Of a stretch of DNA of 64,000 bases, positions 57,436-64,000 are shown in pieces (the stretch's first letter is position 1; each line of letters opens with the position of its first letter). Below the pieces are notes generated by a model. That model had not been told where the DNA came from and made no database searches. It saw nothing but the letters and a program-made list of their open reading frames with translations. The DNA comes from CAIKBL01 sp050247235 (lineage in GTDB: Bacteria; Pseudomonadota; Gammaproteobacteria; Ga0077536): NCBI GenBank assembly GCA_050247235.1, contig JBFWUN010000018.1, positions 1 through 64,000 of the forward strand. Direction: 5' to 3'. Made by a program: the position numbers and the translations under genes.

Positions 57436-57840
57436 ATGGCCACCCGCCCAGGCTCCACCCCGGACACCATGACCGTCGATATGGACAACCTCTTTCGCGA
57501 GGAGGTGTATTCGGATCTGCGGGCGGCATCGGTGCGGGTTCTGACCCCGGTGACGGCCGATGGCACGATCGATCCGGATCGTCCCCGCCACTATATCGGC
57601 GATACCCAGCTGATGACACAGATGGGCCCGATCCCGGTGCAGTTCGAACTGGAGGCGACCAACCTGCGTGAAGCCTTCGAGAAGTTCCCGCAGGGCGTCC
57701 GCGAGGCCGTGGAACGCCTGAACGAACGGGCGCGGGAAATGGCTCGCGAGGAAGCATCCCGCATCGTCGTTCCGTCCAAGATGCCGGGGGGCGGCGGTCT
57801 CCCTGGCGGCGGGCTGGCGGGGATCCCCGGCACCCGCTGA
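57436..57840 (+). CDS. Conserved-looking protein of unknown function, 134 residues
   Basis: A cytoplasmic protein with a strong GAGAGGAG ribosome-binding site before the ATG at 57436. The N-terminal half (NLFREEVYSDLRAASVRVLTPV, ...PVQFELEATNLREAFEKFP) looks globular; a charged helix (REAVERLNERAREMAREEA) follows, and the last 20 residues are Gly/Pro-rich. I cannot assign a family. It precedes the ccm genes on the same strand with a 47-base gap to ccmA and may be co-transcribed. Confidence 0.78.
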   Translation: MATRPGSTPDTMTVDMDNLFREEVYSDLRAASVRVLTPVTADGTIDPDRPRHYIGDTQLMTQMGPIPVQFELEATNLREAFEKFPQGVREAVERLNERAREMAREEASRIVVPSKMPGGGGLPGGGLAGIPGTR

Positions 57841-57887
57841 TTTTTCCTTCCGTGGCCGCGGAACCGCCGGTCACCCGCGCCGCCGCC

Positions 57888-58541
57888 ATGCACCATGCCC
57901 ATCCCCCTCCCGGCACGCTGCACGCGGCCGGGCTCGAATGCCTGCGCGGTGACGAGCCGGTGATCGACGGCCTCTCCTTCGACGTGCGCGGCGGCGAGAT
58001 CCTGCAGGTCCTCGGCGCGAACGGCAGCGGCAAGACCACGCTCCTGCGGGTGCTGGCGGGCCTGGCGCAGCCGGATGGCGGCGCGCTGCAGTGGCGTGAG
58101 CGGGCGCTTGACACTCAGCCTGCGGACTGGCGCGGCACCCTGCTCTACGTGAGCCATGCCGGGGGCGTCACCCCCACCCTGACGGTCGCCGAGAACCTGG
58201 TCTACGCCGTTGCGCTGAGCGGGCGACCGCGCCGCGCGCCGCTCGACGCGGTCCTCCAGGACATGGGGCTCGCCCCGCTCCGCAATGCGCTCGCGGGCCG
58301 CCTGTCCGCCGGGCAACGCCAGCGCGTGGCGCTCGCCCGGCTGCTGCTGATTCCCGCGGAAGCCTGGCTGCTGGACGAGCCGCTCACTGCGCTCGATGCC
58401 GCCGGCAAGGCGCTGGTGGAGACGATGCTCGTCGGCCACGCGGCGCGCGGCGGGCTCGCGATCGTCGCGACCCACCAGGCCCTCGACCTGCCCGCGGGGC
58501 TCATGCGCACATTGCAGCTGACCTCCGCCCGCGCGGCATGA
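57888..58541 (+). CDS. ccmA: Cytochrome c maturation ATPase (heme ABC exporter)
   Basis: A 217-residue ATPase of the CcmABCD complex that releases holo-CcmE. It has Walker A GANGSGKTT, signature LSAGQRQR and Walker B WLLDEPL. I chose the ATG at 57888; a GTG at 57852 would add twelve residues. The stop overlaps the ccmB start. Confidence 0.94.
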   Translation: MHHAHPPPGTLHAAGLECLRGDEPVIDGLSFDVRGGEILQVLGANGSGKTTLLRVLAGLAQPDGGALQWRERALDTQPADWRGTLLYVSHAGGVTPTLTVAENLVYAVALSGRPRRAPLDAVLQDMGLAPLRNALAGRLSAGQRQRVALARLLLIPAEAWLLDEPLTALDAAGKALVETMLVGHAARGGLAIVATHQALDLPAGLMRTLQLTSARAA

Positions 58542-59212
58542 TTCCCGCCTCGCCCGCCATCGCGGTGCTGCACCGTGAGTTCCTGCGCCTGCTCCGACGT
58601 CGCGGGCAGCTCGTGCAACCGCTCGTGTTCTTCTCGCTGGTGGCCATCCTGTTTCCGTTCGCCCTCGGGTCGCAGCTCGAACTCGCGCAGCGCGCGGGGG
58701 CCGGCGCGGTGTGGATCGCAGTGCTGCTGGCCACCACCTTGAGCCTCGAGGAGATCTTCCGCAGCGATTTCGACGATGGCACCCTGGAGCAGTTCGTCGT
58801 GATGCTGGGTGCCCTGCCGCTCGGCTGCGCGATGAAGGCGCTGGCGCACTGGCTGACGTCGCTCGTCCCGCTCATCGCGATGGCGACGATGATGGGATTC
58901 GTGTACGACCTGCCGTCGCGTGCGCATGCGACGCTGGTCTCCACCTTGTTGCTCGGGACACCGGTGTTCAGCCTGGTCGGCACCGTCGCCAGCGCGCTCA
59001 CTGTCGGCGTCCGGGGCGGGGCGCTGCTTCTGGCGCTGATCATCCTGCCGTTGTACATTCCGGTCCTGATTTTCGGCGCGAGCGCGGTCCACAACGCAGC
59101 GCTCGGGCTTTCCACCACGGGTGAGCATTATTTCCTCGCCGGCCTCGCAGTGCTCGCGATGACCCTGGCACCGTTCGCGACCGCAGCCAGCCTGCGGGCA
59201 CGTTTGAGCTGA
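58538..59212 (+). CDS. ccmB: Heme exporter permease CcmB
   Basis: A 224-residue membrane protein with six helices. LHREFLRLLRRRGQLVQPLVFFSLVAILFPFALG and the LEEIFRSDFDDGTLEQF block are diagnostic of CcmB. Overlaps ccmA by 4 bases and ends at the first base of ccmC. Acts with CcmA in System I cytochrome c biogenesis. Confidence 0.95.
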   Translation: MIPASPAIAVLHREFLRLLRRRGQLVQPLVFFSLVAILFPFALGSQLELAQRAGAGAVWIAVLLATTLSLEEIFRSDFDDGTLEQFVVMLGALPLGCAMKALAHWLTSLVPLIAMATMMGFVYDLPSRAHATLVSTLLLGTPVFSLVGTVASALTVGVRGGALLLALIILPLYIPVLIFGASAVHNAALGLSTTGEHYFLAGLAVLAMTLAPFATAASLRARLS

Positions 59213-59973
59213 TGTTCAACGCACTTCACAAGTACGCCTCTCCGATGCACTTCTTCGCGTTCGCGGAGACATGGTCGCCGCGACTGCTGGCGGCCGCGGC
59301 GGTACTGTTCGTGCTGGGGCTCACCGGCGGATTGTTCCTGGCGCCAGCCGATTACCAGCAGGGCGAGAGCTTCCGGATCATCTACGTGCACGTGCCAAGC
59401 GCGTGGTTGTCGATGTTCGCGTACATGGTGATGGCGGGCGCCGGTGCGCTCAGCCTGGTGTGGAAGGTCAAGCTCGGTGACGCGCTCGCACGTGCCGCGG
59501 CGCCGCTCGGCGCCTCGTTCACCGCGCTCGCGCTGGCGACCGGGTGCCTGTGGGGCAAACCGATGTGGGGAACCTGGTGGGTGTGGGACGCGCGACTGAC
59601 CTCGGAACTCCTGCTGCTGTTCCTGTACCTCGGATACCTCGCGCTGCAGTCCGCCATCGACGACCGGCGTGCGGCGGCGCGTGCAGGCGCGGTGCTCGCG
59701 GTGGTCGGCGTGGTCAACATCCCGATCATCCACTATTCCGTGGAATGGTGGAGCACCTTGCACCAGCCGGCGACGATCACCAAGTTCGGTGCGCCCTCGA
59801 TGGCGACTTCGATGCTCGTGCCGCTGCTGCTCATGGCACTCGCCTTCCAGCTGCTGTTCTTCGCGCTGCTGCTGGTCCGGGCGCGGTGCGAGATCCTCGA
59901 GTTCGAACGACGTGCCCAGTGGGTACGTGCACTGCCGCGCGTGCGCGCATGTGCGCTCGAGCCCCCGCGATGA
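59212..59973 (+). CDS. ccmC: Heme transporter CcmC
   Basis: A 253-residue membrane protein, six helices, carrying the tryptophan-rich heme-handling motif WGTWWVWDARLTSEL (about residues 120-134) between conserved His in YVHVPSAW and HYSVEWW. It loads heme onto CcmE. The C-terminal cytoplasmic tail is arginine-rich. The stop overlaps ccmD. Confidence 0.96.
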   Translation: MFNALHKYASPMHFFAFAETWSPRLLAAAAVLFVLGLTGGLFLAPADYQQGESFRIIYVHVPSAWLSMFAYMVMAGAGALSLVWKVKLGDALARAAAPLGASFTALALATGCLWGKPMWGTWWVWDARLTSELLLLFLYLGYLALQSAIDDRRAAARAGAVLAVVGVVNIPIIHYSVEWWSTLHQPATITKFGAPSMATSMLVPLLLMALAFQLLFFALLLVRARCEILEFERRAQWVRALPRVRACALEPPR

Positions 59974-60137
59974 ATGCCGCGCGCGAGTTCCTCGCGATGG
60001 GAGGATACGGGGTGTTCGTGTGGACGTCCTACGGACTGACCGCAGTCGTGCTGGTTGCGAACGTGATCGCCGCCGCCGCCCGCGAGCGCCGCCTGGTGCG
60101 CGAGCTGGGGCGGGTCGGCGCGGAGCCGCGGTCGTGA
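59970..60137 (+). CDS. ccmD: Heme exporter protein CcmD
   Basis: A 55-residue single-helix protein (FLAMGGYGVFVWTSYGLTAVVLVANVI) with a basic tail, as in CcmD, which helps release holo-CcmE from CcmC. Overlaps ccmC by ATGA and ccmE by GTGA. Confidence 0.93.
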   Translation: MNAAREFLAMGGYGVFVWTSYGLTAVVLVANVIAAAARERRLVRELGRVGAEPRS

Positions 60138-60568
60138 CGCCCCGGATTCGGCGCATGTGGACCATCGGTCTGCTCGTGGCGGGTATGGCACTCGCCACCG
60201 GACTCATCCTGCAGGCGTTCGAACAGAACCTGATGTACTTCTACAGTCCGTCCGACGTGCACGCGGGGAAGGCCCCTGCCGGGCGCGAGTTCCGCATCGG
60301 GGGAATGGTCGTGAACGGCAGCGTGAAACGCGATCCGGCCAGTCTCGCAGTGACGTTCACCTTGACCGACTACGCGCACGAGACGATGGTCACCTACCGT
60401 GGCATCCTGCCGGACCTCTTCCGCGAAGGTCAGGGCATCGTCGCCAATGGCAGCCTGGGCGATGACGGAAGATTCGTCGCCCGCGAAGTGCTCGCCAAGC
60501 ATGACGAGAATTACATGCCGCCGGAAGTGGCCGACAGCCTGAAACAACCCACGGCGCGCGCGCCATGA
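60134..60568 (+). CDS. ccmE: Heme chaperone CcmE
   Basis: A 144-residue membrane-anchored OB-fold protein. GTG start overlaps the ccmD stop; one helix (about 9-28), then the fold. The heme-attaching His lies in VLAKHDENYMPPEV near the end, with the downstream Tyr of the HxxxY motif. It carries heme from CcmC to CcmF/H. Confidence 0.95.
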   Translation: MTPRIRRMWTIGLLVAGMALATGLILQAFEQNLMYFYSPSDVHAGKAPAGREFRIGGMVVNGSVKRDPASLAVTFTLTDYAHETMVTYRGILPDLFREGQGIVANGSLGDDGRFVAREVLAKHDENYMPPEVADSLKQPTARAP

Positions 60569-62526
60569 TTGCCGAGTACGGGCATTTCGCACTGTCCCTG
60601 GCGCTGGCCGTGGCGCTCCTGCAGGCCGTGGTGCCGCTGGTCGGCGTGGGGTTGCGCCGCGCACTGTGGATGGAATTCGGCGCCGCGGCGGCACGCTGGC
60701 AGTTCCTGCTGCTGCTGCTGGCGTTCGCGGCGCTCTCGCACGCGTTCCTTGATCACGATTTCGCAGTGAGGTACGTCGCGCAGAACTCGAACTCCGCGCT
60801 GCCGTGGTACTACCGGCTGTCGGCAGTGTGGGGAGCACACGAAGGTTCGCTGCTGCTATGGGCCCTGATCCTCGCCGGCTGGGCCACCGCTGTCAGCCTG
60901 CGTCTCGCCCAGCTGCCGCGCGACATCGGGGCCATCGTGCTCGCGGTGCTCGGAATCGTCAGCAGCGCGTTCCTGCTTTTCCTGATCTTCACGTCGAACC
61001 CGTTCCTGCGCGAACTCCCCGCCCCGGCCGACGGCGCCGATCTGAATCCCCTGCTGCAGGATGTCGGCCTGATCGTGCATCCCCCGCTGCTGTACATGGG
61101 CTACGTCGGGTTCGCGGTGCCGTTCGCGTTCGCGATCGCTGCCCTCGTGCGCGGCCGCATGACGCCGGCGTGGGCCAGCTGGGCACGTCCGTGGACGGTC
61201 GGCGCGTGGATCTTCCTGACGCTCGGCATCGCGCTCGGCAGCTTCTGGGCGTACTACGAACTCGGCTGGGGCGGCTGGTGGTTCTGGGATCCGGTGGAGA
61301 ACGCCTCGTTCATGCCGTGGTTGCTCGGCACCGCGCTGATTCATTCCGTGGTGGTCAGTGAGAAACGCGGTGCGTTCAAGAACTGGACCGTGCTGCTCGC
61401 GATCGGCACGTTCGGTCTCAGCCTGCTCGGCACGTTCCTCGTGCGTTCCGGCGTCCTCACCTCGGTCCACGCGTTTGCCACGGACCCGGCCCGCGGTGTG
61501 TTCGTGCTGGCAATCCTCGGCACGATTGTCGGCGGCGCGCTGCTGCTCTACGCGTGGCGTGGCCCGACCGCGCTCGCCGGGGGACGTTACGGACTGGTGT
61601 CGCGCGAGAGCTTCCTGCTGGCCAACTCCCTGCTGCTGTGCGTCGCGACCCTGACGGTCCTGCTGGGAACCCTGTACCCGCTGGTGATCGACGCGCTCGG
61701 CCTCGGCAAGATCTCGGTCGGTCCCCCGTACTTCAATCTCGTGTTCGGGTTCGTGATGGTGCCCCTTGTCGTAGTGCTCGGGATTGGCCAGTTCGCGCGC
61801 TGGAAGGATGATTCCCTGCAGCGACTGCTGGCACAGCTCCGATGGTTCGCCGCTGGAGGCCTGTTTCTCGCGCTCCTCGCCGCCGCGGCACTCGAGCCGT
61901 CGTCGCGCTGGCGGGCCACGGGCGGGCTGGTGCTCGCGCTGTGGGTGCTGGCGAGCACGCTTGCCGGGATCCACGCGCGGATCGCGCACCGCGCGGATCC
62001 GTTCGCGGCGCTGCGCAGCCTGCCGCGGGCGTTCGTGGGGCAATGCCTCGCACATCTCGGGTTCGCGATGACGCTCGCCGGCGTGGTGCTGACCAGCACC
62101 GAGAGCATCGACATGCACACCCGCCTCGCGCCAGGAGAAAGCACCACGCTCGGCCCCTACGATGTGAAGTTCGAGGCACTGCGCGAAGTCGACGGTCCCA
62201 ATTACCGCGCGAGCGAAGCGACCTTCGTCATCAGCCGGGACGGCGTGCCGCTTTACACGCTGCATCCGCAGAAGCGCCTCTACCAGGTCCGCGGCATGCC
62301 GATGACGGAAGCCGGTATCGAACCCGGCTTCACCCGTGACCTCTACATTTCGCTCGGCGAACCGCTTGGTGACGGCGCGTGGAGCGTCCGACTGCACGTG
62401 AAGGCGTTTGTCCGCTGGTTGTGGCTCGGCGCGCTCCTGATGGCGCTGGGCGGCACCTTTGCGCTGCGCGAGCGGCGCGCACGCCACCCGGCCGCAGTCG
62501 CCGCCGATGACGCGGTTCGCGCGTGA
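60565..62526 (+). CDS. ccmF: Cytochrome c heme lyase CcmF
   Basis: A 653-residue protein with about 15 helices. The heme-handling WWD domain WGGWWFWDPVENASFMPWL (about residues 233-251), conserved periplasmic His in NPLLQDVGLIVHPPLLYMGY, and a C-terminal periplasmic region are all present. It attaches heme to apocytochrome CXXCH. The start overlaps ccmE by ATGA. Confidence 0.96.
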   Translation: MIAEYGHFALSLALAVALLQAVVPLVGVGLRRALWMEFGAAAARWQFLLLLLAFAALSHAFLDHDFAVRYVAQNSNSALPWYYRLSAVWGAHEGSLLLWALILAGWATAVSLRLAQLPRDIGAIVLAVLGIVSSAFLLFLIFTSNPFLRELPAPADGADLNPLLQDVGLIVHPPLLYMGYVGFAVPFAFAIAALVRGRMTPAWASWARPWTVGAWIFLTLGIALGSFWAYYELGWGGWWFWDPVENASFMPWLLGTALIHSVVVSEKRGAFKNWTVLLAIGTFGLSLLGTFLVRSGVLTSVHAFATDPARGVFVLAILGTIVGGALLLYAWRGPTALAGGRYGLVSRESFLLANSLLLCVATLTVLLGTLYPLVIDALGLGKISVGPPYFNLVFGFVMVPLVVVLGIGQFARWKDDSLQRLLAQLRWFAAGGLFLALLAAAALEPSSRWRATGGLVLALWVLASTLAGIHARIAHRADPFAALRSLPRAFVGQCLAHLGFAMTLAGVVLTSTESIDMHTRLAPGESTTLGPYDVKFEALREVDGPNYRASEATFVISRDGVPLYTLHPQKRLYQVRGMPMTEAGIEPGFTRDLYISLGEPLGDGAWSVRLHVKAFVRWLWLGALLMALGGTFALRERRARHPAAVAADDAVRA

Positions 62527-62542
62527 ACGCGGGTCCCCGGCA

Positions 62543-63076
62543 ATGAGGTTCCTGGTCCCGCTTGCCATCTTCGTCGTCCTGGTAGTCGTACTCGCGATCG
62601 GGCTCAGGCTCGATCCGCGGTACGTTCCGTCGCCGCTCATCGACAAGCCGGCACCCGAGTTCGCGTTGAGCACGCTGGAGGATCCCGCCGCGACCCTCGA
62701 CAAGGCGAGCTTCGCCGGGCGACCGATCGTGCTGAACGTCTGGGCCTCCTGGTGCAGCGCATGCCGGGTCGAACATCCGCTGCTCGTGTCGCTGGCACGC
62801 GACCGCGCAATCGAGATCGTCGGGCTCAACTACAAGGACACCCGCGCCGATGCGCAGCGCTGGCTGACCGAGCACGGCAACCCCTACCGCACGAGCCTGT
62901 TCGATCCGGACGGCAAGCTGGGGCTCGACCTCGGCGTCTACGGCGTGCCGGAGACGTTCGTGATCGACGCCGAAGGCGTCATCCGCCACAAGCACGTCGG
63001 ACCGCTGTCACCCGAGGTGTGGGCACAGGACATCGCGCCGCTCCTGCAGCAGCGCCGAGGCCGTCCCGGTGCGTAG
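62543..63076 (+). CDS. ccmG: Thiol:disulfide oxidoreductase CcmG/DsbE
   Basis: A 177-residue membrane-anchored thioredoxin-fold protein. One N-terminal helix (3-23), conserved PAPEFALSTL, and active site WASWCSACRVEHP (CxxC near residues 73-76; usual form is CPTC or CPSC). cis-Pro in YGVPETFVID. It reduces apocytochrome cysteines. The ATG at 62543 was preferred over an earlier ATG within ccmF. Confidence 0.94.
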   Translation: MRFLVPLAIFVVLVVVLAIGLRLDPRYVPSPLIDKPAPEFALSTLEDPAATLDKASFAGRPIVLNVWASWCSACRVEHPLLVSLARDRAIEIVGLNYKDTRADAQRWLTEHGNPYRTSLFDPDGKLGLDLGVYGVPETFVIDAEGVIRHKHVGPLSPEVWAQDIAPLLQQRRGRPGA

Positions 63077-63557
63077 GTCCCTGGGGCTCCTGCTGGCGCT
63101 GACACTGTCGTTCGCGTGCCCGCCGTCCGGCGCGGCCGACACGCCGCATGTGTTCGCCGACCCGGCCGCGCAGGCGCGCTACGAGGCACTCCTCGAGGAA
63201 CTGCGCTGCCTGGTCTGCCAGAACCAGTCGCTGGCCGACTCGCACGCCGATCTCGCGCAGGATCTGCGCGACGAGGTCTACCGCATGGTCAGCGAGGGCA
63301 GGCGCGAAGACGAGATCCGGGACTTCATGGTCGCGCGGTACGGCGACTTCGTACTGTACCGTCCGCCGGTGACAGTTCTGACGGTGAGCCTGTGGTTCGG
63401 CCCACCGCTGCTGCTCGGGATCGTGATCATCGCCTGGCGGCGCGTGCAACGCCGCGCGGCGGCGGCGGCCGGCACCGTGACGCCCCTCAGCGACGCGGAG
63501 CGTACGCGGCTCGCGGCGCTCGTCTCCCGCGACCCGCCCGCCGAACCGCCGGGTTGA
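63069..63557 (+). CDS. ccmH: Cytochrome c maturation protein CcmH
   Basis: A 162-residue protein with a signal peptide (about 1-22), the heme-ligation redox motif LRCLVCQNQS (about 46-55), and a C-terminal helix (about 103-123). GTG start overlaps the ccmG stop by 8 bases. The short form of CcmH fits a genome with separate CcmI. Confidence 0.95.
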   Translation: MRRSLGLLLALTLSFACPPSGAADTPHVFADPAAQARYEALLEELRCLVCQNQSLADSHADLAQDLRDEVYRMVSEGRREDEIRDFMVARYGDFVLYRPPVTVLTVSLWFGPPLLLGIVIIAWRRVQRRAAAAAGTVTPLSDAERTRLAALVSRDPPAEPPG

Positions 63558-63567
63558 GTCCACGCCG

Positions 63568-64000
63568 ATGACCTTCTGGAGCGGTGCGGCCCTCATTCTC
63601 GCGTGCGTCCTGCTGGGCATGCTGTGGGTGACGCTGCGCGGTCGGGTGCGCCCCACACACGGTGCGCAGGCACTCTACCAGGCGCAGCACGAGGCGCTCG
63701 CCCGCGCCGCCGCGGACGGCGACGTACCGGGTACCGCGCTGCCCGATCTGCAGACGGAGCTCGCGCGTGCCACCCTCGAGGACGCCGCACGCGAGGAGCG
63801 TGCGCCGCGCCCGGTCACCGCGGAGGAGCGCTACGGGCTCGGCCTTCTCGTGCTGCTGGCATTGCCGCTGGTGGCCATTCCGGTCTACCTGCAGTTCGGA
63901 TCACCCACGCCTGCTGCCGTCGGGACGGCAGACCCCGCGCACATGACGCCGGCGGAGATGATCGCCGAACTGGAAGCGCGCATCGCCCGTGCGCCGGACG
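63568..64000 (+). CDS. ccmI: CcmI (CycH) N-terminal part, cut by window edge
   Basis: 144 residues are visible before the window ends. Two membrane helices (about 1-20 and 92-110) flank a cytoplasmic loop, the N-terminal layout of CcmI. The TPR domain that binds apocytochrome C-termini lies beyond the window. It follows ccmH by 10 bases. The recognition rests on position and topology. Confidence 0.85.
   Translation, partial: MTFWSGAALILACVLLGMLWVTLRGRVRPTHGAQALYQAQHEALARAAADGDVPGTALPDLQTELARATLEDAAREERAPRPVTAEERYGLGLLVLLALPLVAIPVYLQFGSPTPAAVGTADPAHMTPAEMIAELEARIARAPD

Noticed and set aside
60856..62829. 657-residue minus-strand open frame
   Set aside because: Antisense to ccmF and ccmG; long because stop codons are rare in GC-rich DNA. 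Gln/Arg/His-rich text with no domain.

Overview
The window is a gene-dense, GC-rich stretch of a bacterial chromosome, most likely from a gammaproteobacterium. The order tRNA-Val, thrS, infC, rpmI, rplT, pheS, pheT, ihfA, MerR-like gene, tRNA-Pro is the classic gammaproteobacterial translation block, and the right end carries a complete System I cytochrome c maturation (ccm) operon. PEP-CTERM-associated genes (PrsK, PrsR, an EpsB-type sugar transferase and an exosortase-associated acyltransferase) suggest a free-living, polysaccharide-producing lineage, not an enteric one. I cannot name a genus. No insertion sequence, prophage, CRISPR array or exosortase gene is visible.

Layout. 1-1.6 kb: a truncated LolA-like outer-membrane protein gene and a divergent ABC ATPase. 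1.6-4.5 kb: a nitroreductase-fold protein and an E1/ThiF-like adenylyltransferase, divergent from a membrane fatty-acid hydroxylase. 4.5-8 kb: the dTDP-rhamnose operon rfbBACD. 8-14.4 kb: PEP-CTERM-associated genes, with a strong sigma-54 promoter in front of epsB. 14.4-20.7 kb: glmS followed by a GlrR-like sigma-54 activator, a single Hpt protein and a hybrid histidine kinase. 20.8-31.1 kb: a Sel1-repeat protein, then the translation block, uvrB and three tRNA genes. This part looks less GC-rich than its surroundings. 31.6-41.4 kb: an MscK-type channel, an exported protein overlapping a queuosine-precursor transporter gene, a GT2/flippase/metallo-hydrolase trio, an ammonium transporter with sigma-54 and NtrC-like sites, and a cNMP-binding/DUF1003 protein. 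41.5-47.7 kb: an ABC ATPase/FtsX permease/CrtC-AttH hydrolase operon, ppnN, and a small acidic protein behind an unusual AT-rich leader. 47.7-57.3 kb: an eight-gene surface-polysaccharide operon on the minus strand. 57.4-64 kb: an unknown 134-residue protein and ccmABCDEFGHI, with ccmI cut by the window edge.

How the parts fit. GalU, UDP-glucose dehydrogenase, a uronate epimerase and a TviB/WbpO-like dehydrogenase supply acidic nucleotide sugars. RfbBACD supplies dTDP-rhamnose and GlmS supplies the hexosamine precursor. Two different initiating sugar-phosphate transferases (EpsB-like and WecA/WbpL-like) imply at least two lipid-linked glycan pathways. Three sigma-54 themes recur: PrsR with the epsB promoter, the GlrR-like regulator beside glmS, and an NtrC-type control region for amtB. 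The least explained items are the ThiF/nitroreductase/hydroxylase group, a 69-residue protein near the PEP-CTERM acyltransferase, the phosphorelay next to glmS, and the 80-residue protein with its structured leader.
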